Numbered from the stretch's first letter, positions 6,464-13,218 are shown. The stretch: 16,282 bases of DNA from an uncultured cyanobacterium (GCA_937121005.1 CAKZKB010000495.1:1-16282); one strand, 5' to 3'. A program made the numbers and translations. Notes: a model not told the origin generated them from the sequence alone.

Positions 6464-7710
6464 GTAATTGGCATCTCTCTAGCAGAACGTTTCAGATAAG
6501 CCCCTTGCCCTAGATGCTGTAGCTTGGGATAGCAACTCCGGTAATGCTCTTCGCTGACAAACAACCAGAGAATGCGAGTCCGCCGATTCTGAGGTGGCTG
6601 AGGACAGGGAGCATAACCATCGGTGTAAATAATCAGGCCATCGTAATCCCGATGTTCGTCCAGATACGCCAAAACCGGGGCAAAATTCGTCCCGCCTCGT
6701 CCCGTTAATTGGATCTCACGTCGAGCCCGACGAAAGGCGATCGCATCGGTTGTAATCTCAGCATCAAATTGAATGACATCGATCGCAGGTACGCCATAAT
6801 TAAAAAAGCGATTCACCACCGAAAACCCCTGCCGTAGCTCCTCTGTTCCCATAGAGCCGCTTACATCAACAGCAAACAGCAATCGGGTGGTAAAATCGCG
6901 ACGACTGCCCATATAGTCAAACCCATAGCGGCGATTGGGTTTCATCCGGGTTAACCGTCGCTGTTGGCTGAGAATCGAGGTGCGAAACTTGCGTAAAACT
7001 GCCCGATAGTCCAGCTTTGGATGCAGATTCGCTAAAATCTGTTCCCGCAACTTGCCCCCAATGCTGCCCCAACTATCATTAGCTTGGGCCATTCTTACAA
7101 GGTCATCTAGGCGATCGCTCAACAATTCATCTCGATCCCACTGGTTCGTATTTTCAACACCACTTAGGTTTGCGTCGGTATAGACTATAAGGAGATCTGG
7201 AGGGCGATCGCTCGTGTTTGCAGTCGGCTCGGGTTCGGCTGCAAACGATCCAGATTGAGCCGATCCAGACGATCCGGATGCGAGTATAGCGACTGGCTGT
7301 TCGTCGAGCAATTTGTGGTAGTAGAACTCAAAGAATTGTCGATCGTAGTTGCGATCGCCAAAAACATCCTGCGCCCGAGGAAACGGGAGCTCGGTTTGCA
7401 AATATTCTTGGAGCGTTAAATTGCTGGCAGCATAGCTAATCGCCGAGTGAGCTTGGCGGCGACTGTAGGGGTGTTTGAGAAGAATTCGTAGGGCTTCAAA
7501 GCGCAGGGTGGCTTCCAAGTGGCGATCGCTCAATTGCGCGATAAAATCTGGGTTATACTCAATTCGACCCCGTTGTACGCGAATGGTTTGAATGCGCGGT
7601 TCCGAGACCAAAGCATGACTCGTCCAAGTCGCCAGTAACAGTGGCTCGACGAGCAGCCATTTTTCTACAATTCGAGCAATTCGGTGACGGGCGATCGGTT
7701 TCATCTTCAT
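6460..7710 (-). CDS. VWA-like metallopeptidase-fold protein (DUF2201 type), partner of MoxR ATPase
   Basis: The 416-aa product resembles DUF2201 proteins: an N-terminal putative metallopeptidase region (about 1-140), a Ser/Gly/acidic low-complexity linker (145-195) and a C-terminal von Willebrand A-like domain (about 275-405). The VWA domain has a complete MIDAS: DVSGS (282-286), Thr341 in GRGGTNF and Asp364 in YTDG. In the N-terminal region the place where the family carries HExxH reads FEALR (71-75), followed by LLKHP. Both zinc histidines of that motif are therefore replaced, and this domain is probably not catalytic. Such VWA proteins work with MoxR AAA+ ATPases, and one is encoded upstream in the same direction (9385-10470). 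The start codon ATG 7710 has only a weak AGAG upstream; ATG 7704 is an alternative. A 222-bp gap with a MITE-like element precedes it. Confidence 0.82.
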   Translation of the reverse strand: MKMKPIARHRIARIVEKWLLVEPLLLATWTSHALVSEPRIQTIRVQRGRIEYNPDFIAQLSDRHLEATLRFEALRILLKHPYSRRQAHSAISYAASNLTLQEYLQTELPFPRAQDVFGDRNYDRQFFEFYYHKLLDEQPVAILASGSSGSAQSGSFAAEPEPTANTSDRPPDLLIVYTDANLSGVENTNQWDRDELLSDRLDDLVRMAQANDSWGSIGGKLREQILANLHPKLDYRAVLRKFRTSILSQQRRLTRMKPNRRYGFDYMGSRRDFTTRLLFAVDVSGSMGTEELRQGFSVVNRFFNYGVPAIDVIQFDAEITTDAIAFRRARREIQLTGRGGTNFAPVLAYLDEHRDYDGLIIYTDGYAPCPQPPQNRRTRILWLFVSEEHYRSCYPKLQHLGQGAYLKRSAREMPIT

Positions 7711-7787
7711 CTCTGATTCTAGATAGTTTTATCGGCAAAAATCGTAAGGTTGGCAGTAGGATAAGCGACATCATTGAAAAGTCTCTA

Positions 7788-7907
7788 GTAAGGATTCAGG
7801 TGGTACAGAGAAACCCGGTTTCTCGCGTATAGCCGGACAAAATCCGAGTTTCCCCCTCAGAAACCGGGTTTCTACAACCGTTTAGCCTAGCATACCTGAA
7901 TCCTTAC
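7788..7907. mobile_element. MITE-like element with 14-bp terminal inverted repeats
   Basis: GTAAGGATTCAGGT (7788-7801) and ACCTGAATCCTTAC (7894-7907) are exact reverse complements that bound a 120-bp unit. The unit contains two copies of a palindrome, GAGAAACC-C-GGTTTCTC (7808-7824) and AGAAACC-G-GGTTTCT (7859-7873), the second being a common cyanobacterial interspersed repeat. There is no reading frame of note and no clear target duplication. It sits between the composite Uma2 gene and the VWA gene and could fold into a long RNA hairpin in their transcript. Confidence 0.6.
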
Positions 7908-7932
7908 GGGTATAGTTACTCGGGGTCAGAAA

Positions 7933-9342
7933 TTAACTGCTATTATCTGTGGTAGTTTTGGCGGCAAAAATCTCTGCGGCGCTCAGTTGCAATTGCGGGA
8001 ACGCCAAAGACTGAATCCTTTCATATCCGGTAAACAGCGTTACTTGATATTCTCCATCCACCAGTTGGTAAACAGAGAGAGTTGGTTGTTTGGGATTGCC
8101 GATAAACCGCCGTCCGCCTAAACCTAGATAATCCACAATCCAGTATTCGGGAATTCCCATCAGTTCGTAGTCCCCGGCCTTCCTCAGATAATCATCTTGC
8201 CAGTTTGTACTGACAACCTCGATCGCCAGTCGCACGGAGTCTCCCTTAGTAATAACCGATTTTTTCTGCCAACGGGGTTCGGTCGCTATTTGCGCTTTAT
8301 TAAGGACAATAAGATCGGGTTGGTAGCCAGATTTGTCATCGATCGCTTTCAGCAAGCAATCCCCTGGAATTGTACAAGGTAATTCGTAACGGTCGATTTG
8401 AACTCCCAGTTTTATGGTTAAAAAACCGATAACGTTAGAATGTTCTCCAGTTCCTAACGGCATTTTGACGATCGCTCCATTGCGTAGTTCGTATTTATCG
8501 ATCGCGTTTTCGGGATACCAGTCCACAAATTCATCGAACGATACGGGTGTAGTTAGAGTTGCAATCGTCGTTTCTCGATCCTGCTCAGATCCCGTTGCTT
8601 CGATCGGGGGCAGCTTTTTCGGTAACACAAGGCGGCGAATTTTGCCCAAAGGACGGTAAAATTTGCGATCGCTGACCAATTCCACCTCATCCACTATATA
8701 AGTCGCCCCCTCTTCCCGCAAACTGCGAGGAAACTGCACATTTAATTTTGGATTATATCCCTCAGAAATTACCCGGATTCGCAATTTTCCTGAAATCTTC
8801 TCACAGCGTAATAAAACTCCACTGCTGGCTTCTGTTACAGTTTCCAATTCTTCTGTTTGTTCGGGTAACTTTGGAGAATGGCGATCGCGCAGCGTTCGTC
8901 CGCGAGAATCCCTCGACAAAGCTGGCTCTCGTAATGTATAGCTGACAATTCCTGCCCCATCAACAAAAGTTTTAGGATTTAAATAGCCAAAATAGTCTTG
9001 TCCTTGTCTGATAAAATGCTCGCTAGGGCGGCCAAACTGCCATCGATTGAACCCTGCATTAAAGCCAAATCGTTCAGTTTTTTTTCCATCCACCCAAATC
9101 ATTCTCTGAAATGTTCCATTTTTGAACGCAAGGCGAGCGTGTTGCTTCTGACGAGTATATTGGCTCAAATAATTAAATTTAACTTCTTCAGCCAGAATCG
9201 TCTCTTCTCCTTCCCCTTGCAGGGTTGAGGGGTCGTAGGTAAAAAAGCCCGTAAATTGACGACCTGTTAACGAACCTGAAAGAATGTTAACCGTAAAGTC
9301 GTAAGTCCTTTTTACTGGGAATTCTTTTTTCGGTCGAACCAT
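7933..9342 (-). CDS. Composite protein: PEP-CTERM-like beta domain, unassigned block, C-terminal Uma2 nuclease domain
   Basis: The 469-aa frame is continuous and holds three parts. Residues about 12-136 (YDFTVNILSGSLTGRQFTGFFTYD ... FVDGAGIVSY) resemble the beta-rich domain of cyanobacterial PEP-CTERM exported proteins, but there is no signal peptide and no PEP-CTERM anchor. Residues about 165-240 (LRIRVISEGYNPKLNVQFPR, then YRPLGKIRRLVLP) form a block I cannot assign. Residues about 265-461 are a full Uma2 (PD-(D/E)XK) domain with Pro342-Asp343 in YQPDLIVLN, Glu375 in LAIEVVS, and Lys388 before DYELMGIPEYWIVD; all expected catalytic residues are present. The start ATG 9342 has a strong GAGGAG 7 bases upstream. 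It lies 42 bp after the MoxR gene and ahead of the VWA gene, inside the probable operon. It may be a chance fusion or a functional effector; Uma2 biochemistry is poorly known. Confidence 0.75.
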   Translation of the reverse strand: MVRPKKEFPVKRTYDFTVNILSGSLTGRQFTGFFTYDPSTLQGEGEETILAEEVKFNYLSQYTRQKQHARLAFKNGTFQRMIWVDGKKTERFGFNAGFNRWQFGRPSEHFIRQGQDYFGYLNPKTFVDGAGIVSYTLREPALSRDSRGRTLRDRHSPKLPEQTEELETVTEASSGVLLRCEKISGKLRIRVISEGYNPKLNVQFPRSLREEGATYIVDEVELVSDRKFYRPLGKIRRLVLPKKLPPIEATGSEQDRETTIATLTTPVSFDEFVDWYPENAIDKYELRNGAIVKMPLGTGEHSNVIGFLTIKLGVQIDRYELPCTIPGDCLLKAIDDKSGYQPDLIVLNKAQIATEPRWQKKSVITKGDSVRLAIEVVSTNWQDDYLRKAGDYELMGIPEYWIVDYLGLGGRRFIGNPKQPTLSVYQLVDGEYQVTLFTGYERIQSLAFPQLQLSAAEIFAAKTTTDNSS

Positions 9343-9384
9343 TTTCGTCTCCTCGTAATACAGTAGGAATGGGTAATTGGCGGT

Positions 9385-10470
9385 TTACACTTCGATCGCT
9401 TCCAAATACTCCGACAAGAAATCAATCAGATCCATCGATTCAGCGATAAAGGCCATGGCATCGCTAAATTTGGCCCCCTGAACCAGAGAGGAAAAATGGG
9501 CGATCGCCTCCTGTTGTTTGGCTTTCTGGAGATACTGGAAATATTTCAACAGATTCTTGCGGGCATTTTCCGCTTTGTTTTCCGGGCAATGTCCGGCATT
9601 CAGCCAGAGTAACACCCGTTCGTTCAAACTAGCAAAGTCCTGAATCTCCAAGTCTTTGAGATGTTTGGAATGCTTAGAATATTGTAGCAGGAGTTGCTCG
9701 GGACTCAGACCCCGTTGGTTAGCGAGGCTTTGGCGAAAGGCGATACTGGCACGAGTCCCCACCATACCAGCAATCAGTTTGAAGTGAATCTCTTCGAGTT
9801 CTTTACGATCGCGAAGAAAATCCGCAACTTTCACCCAAGCACGGCGATCGGGAGTTTTAATCAAGCCTGCGGTAGCGATCGCTGCATCCGCATCTGGATT
9901 GTCACCATCAAGATATTCTGGATGCTGTTGGATAAACGTCAGCACCCGAGAATCAATATCGCGATCGGAAGCCCAAAGCAGCCAATCTTCTACCGTCGGT
10001 ACAAATTCGTAGAGATTGAACCGCGACACCAAAGCCGGATCCAGTTCCGTCAGTTGATATTCTTCCCCCGCATTCACCGCAGCAATCACAATACTGCCAG
10101 GGGGTAGGCGTTTACCGGCCAAGGTTTTGTTCAGGGTCAGGTCTTGAACCGCCTGCAAAATTTCTGGGCGAGCCCGGTTAAGCTCGTCGAGAAATAGTAC
10201 GACTGGGCAATTGGGTTCGGGCCACCAGTAGGGAGGTAAAAACACCGAACGCCCCGTTTTCTCATCTTTATGCAGCAAGCCAATCAAATCCCCCGGATCG
10301 CTCATCTGACCTAAAAAGAACGGGATCACGGGCAAGTTTTGACGCTGACGGTAGAAATGGCTAATCATTTCTGATTTGCCAATACCATGCTTGCCCACCA
10401 GGAGAATATTTTGCTCCGGTGGGGTCAGTTCCAAAACTTGATGGAGTTCGCGAGCATCAATACGAATCAT
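9385..10470 (-). CDS. MoxR-family AAA+ ATPase
   Basis: The 361-aa protein is an AAA+ ATPase that would remodel or activate partner proteins, typically together with a VWA protein. Residues 26-33 (GKHGIGKS) form Walker A, 90-96 (VVLFLDE) Walker B, Asn133 in IAAVN sensor 1, and Arg150 in ALVSRF the arginine finger region. PGDLIGLL (59-66) and LPPYWWPEPNCPV before Walker B are typical of MoxR proteins. The C-terminal 200 residues are helical and close with acidic residues. The ATG overlaps the stop codon of the upstream PD-(D/E)XK gene (ATGA, 10467-10470), which indicates translational coupling. The VWA protein at 6460-7710 is the expected partner, separated from it by the composite Uma2 gene. 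The family is certain; the substrate is unknown. Confidence 0.93.
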   Translation of the reverse strand: MIRIDARELHQVLELTPPEQNILLVGKHGIGKSEMISHFYRQRQNLPVIPFFLGQMSDPGDLIGLLHKDEKTGRSVFLPPYWWPEPNCPVVLFLDELNRARPEILQAVQDLTLNKTLAGKRLPPGSIVIAAVNAGEEYQLTELDPALVSRFNLYEFVPTVEDWLLWASDRDIDSRVLTFIQQHPEYLDGDNPDADAAIATAGLIKTPDRRAWVKVADFLRDRKELEEIHFKLIAGMVGTRASIAFRQSLANQRGLSPEQLLLQYSKHSKHLKDLEIQDFASLNERVLLWLNAGHCPENKAENARKNLLKYFQYLQKAKQQEAIAHFSSLVQGAKFSDAMAFIAESMDLIDFLSEYLEAIEV

Positions 10471-11087
10471 GTTTTTCTACCTTGGAGTGTAATGCCAAAC
10501 AGAATAGCGATCACTTTTGCCAAGTCATTGGGTACACCGTAGGTATTGATGTCTTTTTGAATTAACTTTTGCTGGCGATGGAACAGACCAAATTTCCAGG
10601 TATCTCCTGTCGTAACTGCTCCGTAAAAACAATCTACAGGAGTCTCAAGCCACCGATCTAGGGCAATCAGTTCCACCGACAATTGGGTAAATCCTTTCGC
10701 AAGATCGGCATTTTTCGCTTCAATAATGATAACATTTTGAGGCGCGGGAATGAAGTAATCTACATTTCCCTTGAGTTGGTTGCTAACTTGGATCGAATAC
10801 TCAATCTTGAGGGGCGACTGGATAAACTTACATACGGTTTTCAGCACTGGAAAAATGAGCGATTCTCGGCGGGCAATTTCTGAGGTGGGATCGACTAATG
10901 CCAAATTTTCTGCCAACTCATGGCTCAGTGGGGTAGGATCTAGGGGCTGCTGTTCTGGAAGTTGGAGAGAAGTCGATTGGAACGTAACCCCAAATTCAGC
11001 TAGGATATCGGCGGTGTCAAAGGGTAGGGCGGCATATTGGCTAAAGCTGTAACTTGCGGTAGGGTCAAGGATTGAATGTTTTACCAT
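10467..11087 (-). CDS. PD-(D/E)XK nuclease-like protein
   Basis: The 206-aa product has the residue pattern of a restriction-endonuclease-like fold. A conserved Glu lies in an early helix (Glu75, ARRESLIFPVL). Asp110 follows in LKGNVDYFI, and Glu123-Ala-Lys125 lies in the hydrophobic strand VIIIEAKNADL. A helix then follows (FTQLSVELIALDRWLE). This E...D...ExK arrangement is the metal-binding site of the superfamily. The N-terminal 70 residues are Pro/Ser/Leu-rich and unassigned. I chose ATG 11087 over the in-frame GTG 11111 because GGAG lies 7 bases upstream of the ATG. Its TGA overlaps the ATG of the MoxR gene (ATGA), so the two proteins are probably made together. It might be a nuclease effector or a DNA-binding subunit of the MoxR-VWA system; activity is inferred only from motifs. 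Confidence 0.72.
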   Translation of the reverse strand: MVKHSILDPTASYSFSQYAALPFDTADILAEFGVTFQSTSLQLPEQQPLDPTPLSHELAENLALVDPTSEIARRESLIFPVLKTVCKFIQSPLKIEYSIQVSNQLKGNVDYFIPAPQNVIIIEAKNADLAKGFTQLSVELIALDRWLETPVDCFYGAVTTGDTWKFGLFHRQQKLIQKDINTYGVPNDLAKVIAILFGITLQGRKT

Positions 11088-11180
11088 TGCTGTACTCCAG
11101 CAGCTTTTCACTTAACTCGTGTTTTTCTCATCAGTATAGACGATATTTGGCTTAACGATTGTTCGTTCTTCTACCTTGTT

Positions 11181-11897
11181 CTACAAATCCTGATGGCGAA
11201 TCCAGCCAGAACGGCGATAGCCCCGCTTGAGATTGGTTTTAAATCGAACGCCGGTGTCGTAAGTTTCGCGCAGAGCAGCAATTGCAGTTCGCAATTTGGG
11301 TAGCACCTCCTTGAACTGCTTAAAGGGAATCAAAATAGCAAAGTAGTCACCGTCTTCAGACAGACGAATAATCAGCTTGAGTTTAACAGTATCGACTTCG
11401 GTGGCAAAGTCAAATTTATCTTCCTTGGCAATTTTACGCACCTGAGCCAAGATCGCTTGCACTTTCAAGTCTTTCTGTTTTTTGCGCTTGGCAGCCTGTG
11501 CTTTTTGCCGATCGACCCTTTGCATAAAGGCTTGGACTAGAGCAACCACCTCACCAATATCTGAAACGGGGGCGGGCGATCGCTCGTACCCTAAGTCTAC
11601 CCAAAGCTGTTGCTCCCGACTCCTAATTAAATGTAAATGGGTCTCATTTCGATACCAGCGATCGCTCGATTCTTCGAGCAGAACGCAACAACAGAAGTCG
11701 TGGGCGGGCTCGTCGCTTCCCCCCACTCGGAAGCGACGGTGACAGTTATCGTTCCGCTTTGTGCCAGCGAGAGGCTCAACTCGTGCCAACAAGTCTTCGG
11801 CCAATTCTCTGGCCTGTTCGGGATCGACACTGAGCGGTTTCTCTCCCGATATATTCTCCCGGAGGAGCTTTTGCAAAGTTCGCGATCCGATCGACAT
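11181..11897 (-). CDS. Unrecognised protein at the head of the MoxR-VWA gene cluster
   Basis: I do not recognise this 238-aa protein. It is soluble, with no signal peptide or membrane segment. The N-terminal region (about 20-45) is helical and acidic. The middle contains CHRRFRVGGSDEPAHDFCCC, unusually rich in Cys and His. A predicted coiled or helical Lys/Gln/Ala-rich stretch follows (about 125-160), then two beta-like strands (KLKLIIRLSEDGDYFAILIP) and a very basic tail (RFKTNLKRGYRRSGWIR) that could bind nucleic acid. It points the same way as the PD-(D/E)XK gene and ends 93 bp before it, so it may be the first gene of the operon. The start is ATG 11897 or an in-frame GTG at 11909; neither has a strong ribosome binding site. 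Confidence 0.65.
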   Translation of the reverse strand: MSIGSRTLQKLLRENISGEKPLSVDPEQARELAEDLLARVEPLAGTKRNDNCHRRFRVGGSDEPAHDFCCCVLLEESSDRWYRNETHLHLIRSREQQLWVDLGYERSPAPVSDIGEVVALVQAFMQRVDRQKAQAAKRKKQKDLKVQAILAQVRKIAKEDKFDFATEVDTVKLKLIIRLSEDGDYFAILIPFKQFKEVLPKLRTAIAALRETYDTGVRFKTNLKRGYRRSGWIRHQDL

Positions 11898-11980
11898 AAA
11901 TCTTGTCACCCGGCTGGCTTCCGTTAACGTCTTCAGTTATTGTACCCTTTTCTTTACTCCATGGACAAGCGATCGCCCAT

Positions 11981-12193
11981 CTACCCTTGTAATTTCCCTC
12001 TCACCCACTGGCGAAACTCTCTCACCCAACTGGTTTCGCCCATTGTCTGACTTGAGTGCAAGAACCGTAGAATATCCCCCCGCAGCAATAGCGGCAACAC
12101 CGACGATCGCTCCTGAGAGGCATGCTCTCCCCCCACTAGACAATAAATCGTCAACGACTCCCCGTCAAACTGCCACACCTCCGGCACTCCCAT
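11981..12193 (-). pseudogene. Uma2-family endonuclease remnant, 5' truncated
   Basis: The reading frame from about 12193 down to the TAG at 11981 encodes MGVPEVWQFDGESLTIYCL and then the C-terminal helices of a Uma2 protein (FLHSSQTMGETSWVREFRQW). This is the last third of the family, after the catalytic PD, Glu and Lys, so it cannot be active. An in-frame ATG at 12223 adds ten residues with no Uma2 similarity. The loss of the 5' part falls beside the hairpin and tnpB relic at 12226-12495, which suggests that an insertion followed by deletion broke the gene. The match is from memory of the family. Confidence 0.65.
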
Positions 12194-12234
12194 TACCACA
12201 TCTTCCTTTATTATCCCAGGCATAGGCGCTAAAA

Positions 12235-12255
12235 CCCCGACCTTTTAAGGCGGGG
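12235..12255. repeat. GC-rich hairpin beside the Uma2 remnant
   Basis: CCCCG pairs with CGGGG and CCT with AGG, with one bulged A and a 4-nt TTTA loop. It resembles the hairpins near the ends of cyanobacterial IS200/IS605-type elements. On the minus strand it is followed by TTTTAGC, so it could also act as a weak terminator in that direction. Confidence 0.55.
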
Positions 12256-12393
12256 ATGCTTCGGCTAACGCGGTTCCTGAGCTTGCCGAAGGGCAGCAAC
12301 AACAGCGCCTCCCTCAAGTAGCGACTGAATCTCGTAACAACTATTAACATGACCATTAACAAAAGCACCGATTCTTTGTGCTACAATATCTGC

Positions 12394-12403
12394 AAGGAGG
12401 TGA
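12394..12403 (+). promoter_or_regulatory. Near-perfect Shine-Dalgarno sequence before the tnpB relic
   Basis: AAGGAGGTGA is fully complementary to the 3' end of 16S rRNA and lies 5 bases before the GTG at 12409. A possible -10, TACAAT (12382-12387), lies upstream without a convincing -35. Such a strong site is unusual here and would drive the small frame that is ATGA-coupled to mntA. Confidence 0.75.
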
Positions 12404-12408
12404 TAAAA

Positions 12409-12495
12409 GTGTACGGATGCCAGCAAGTTTTACTCCATCCTGATGGCGACCTCAAAGCCATTTTAGAAGACGATCGCCCTCCAGCGCAACCATGA
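12409..12495 (+). pseudogene. 5' remnant of tnpB (28 codons), coupled to mntA
   Basis: A GTG-started frame encodes MYGCQQVLLHPDGDLKAILE and eight further residues before TGA. MYGCQQ-L-P---LKAIL- is the way many cyanobacterial TnpB (IS200/IS605 OrfB) proteins begin, as I recall them; the normal protein has about 400 residues, so more than 90% is lost. After LKAILE the sequence no longer looks like TnpB. The stop overlaps the ATG of the nucleotidyltransferase gene (ATGA, 12492-12495). The leftover frame may therefore now act as a translated leader for the toxin-antitoxin genes. Confidence 0.6.
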
Positions 12496-12782
12496 AAATT
12501 CAAGAAAAATTGCAACACAAACGAGAAGAAATTCTGCAACTCGCCGCCCAACATGGAGCCTACAACATCCGAATATTTGGCTCTGTCGCACGCGGTGAAG
12601 ATCGAGAGGATAGCGATATCGATTTTCTCGTCGATATGGATAGCGATCGCAATTTACTCGATCGCATTGCTCTCATGCAAGATTTAGAAGACCTTCTCGG
12701 CCGTAAAGTGGATGTCGCAACCGTTAAGGGATTGCGAGAGTATTTTCGAGAACGTATTTTGAATCAAGCAATTCCATTATGA
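12492..12782 (+). CDS. mntA: MntA-type minimal nucleotidyltransferase antitoxin
   Basis: The 96-aa protein is a minimal nucleotidyltransferase (MNT) of the DNA polymerase beta superfamily. In studied MntA-HepT pairs this enzyme transfers AMP to a tyrosine of the HEPN toxin and so inactivates it. The signature is complete: GSVARGE (30-36), the metal-binding SDIDFLVD (Asp42 and Asp44), and a third Asp74 in KVDVAT. The length is normal. The ATG overlaps the stop of a tnpB relic upstream, which supplies a very strong ribosome binding site. The gene's own TGA overlaps the ATG of the HEPN gene (ATGA, 12779-12782). This tight coupling fits a type VII toxin-antitoxin operon. Confidence 0.9.
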   Translation: MKIQEKLQHKREEILQLAAQHGAYNIRIFGSVARGEDREDSDIDFLVDMDSDRNLLDRIALMQDLEDLLGRKVDVATVKGLREYFRERILNQAIPL

Positions 12783-13111
12783 CCGACAATCGAATCTATT
12801 TACAAGACATACGCGATCGCATTAGTCGCATTGAGGATTATACTCGGGGAGGAAAAGCGGAGTTTTTACAATCCAACTTGATTCAAGACGGCGTAATTCG
12901 GAGCTTTGAAGTTATAGGAGAAGCTGTAAAACGTCTTTCTCCAGAACTGAGGGAAAATCATCCAGAAATTTCTTGGCGAAGGATTGCAGGTTTTCGAGAT
13001 GTTCTCATTCATGATTATACAGGAATCGATTTGGAGCAAGTTTGGGATGTAGTCGAGCGTAATTTACCAGATTTGAAATTAAAAATCGAACAGATAATTG
13101 ACCATAGTTAA
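12779..13111 (+). CDS. hepT: HepT-type HEPN ribonuclease toxin
   Basis: The 110-aa all-helical protein belongs to the HEPN (HepT, DUF86) family of toxin RNases. The active motif RxxxxHxY is intact: Arg73, His78 and Tyr80 in RDVLIHDY. The tyrosine in this motif is the residue that the partner MNT adenylylates in characterised pairs. Other family marks are SFEVIGEAVKRLS (42-54) and HPEISWRRIAGFRD. It overlaps mntA by four bases. The order here is antitoxin first, toxin second. A functional pair is likely because both signatures are complete; the cellular RNA target is not known from sequence. Confidence 0.9.
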   Translation: MTDNRIYLQDIRDRISRIEDYTRGGKAEFLQSNLIQDGVIRSFEVIGEAVKRLSPELRENHPEISWRRIAGFRDVLIHDYTGIDLEQVWDVVERNLPDLKLKIEQIIDHS

Positions 13112-13156
13112 GAAGTCAAACTGAGCAACTACCCTATTTGTCTCAACCAGCAAACC

Positions 13157-13186
13157 TTGACAATAACAAGAGAGTTGTGCTAATAT
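13157..13186 (+). promoter_or_regulatory. Sigma-70-type promoter for the antitoxin/yoeB pair
   Basis: TTGACA (13157-13162) is a perfect -35 box and TAATAT (13181-13186) a five-of-six -10 box, with an 18-bp spacer. The ATG of the antitoxin follows 33 bases after the -10. It shows the second toxin-antitoxin pair has its own transcription start, separate from mntA-hepT. Confidence 0.75.
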
Positions 13187-13218
13187 GACATCTAAATAAC
13201 AAAGATCGCGAAGGAACA

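Larger units (their letters stand above)
12226..12491 (+). mobile_element. Relic of an IS200/IS605-type element (hairpin end plus start of tnpB)
   Basis: This stretch joins a broken Uma2 gene to a toxin-antitoxin pair. It contains a GC-rich hairpin CCCCG-A-CCT-TTTA-AGG-CGGGG (12235-12255), a 7-bp inverted repeat CTTCGGC/GCCGAAG (12259-12265 and 12285-12291), and the first codons of a TnpB-like protein with its ribosome binding site (12394-12495). No transposase gene is left. The hairpin is compatible with a subterminal structure of such elements, but the exact ends cannot be placed from one copy. Confidence 0.45.

Noticed and set aside
7788..7907. Possible CRISPR array, because similar palindromes recur
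   Set aside because: There are only two palindromic units, which differ in the centre and have no regular spacer set; the outer inverted repeats fit a MITE-like element better.
9694..10107. 137-codon plus-strand frame inside the MoxR gene
   Set aside because: It is antisense to the AAA+ domain and has no protein family features.
11637..12225. Plus-strand frames across the Cys/His-rich gene and the Uma2 remnant
   Set aside because: Composition is Ser/Pro/Thr-rich shadow type, with no domain and no ribosome binding site, and they oppose frames with recognisable content.
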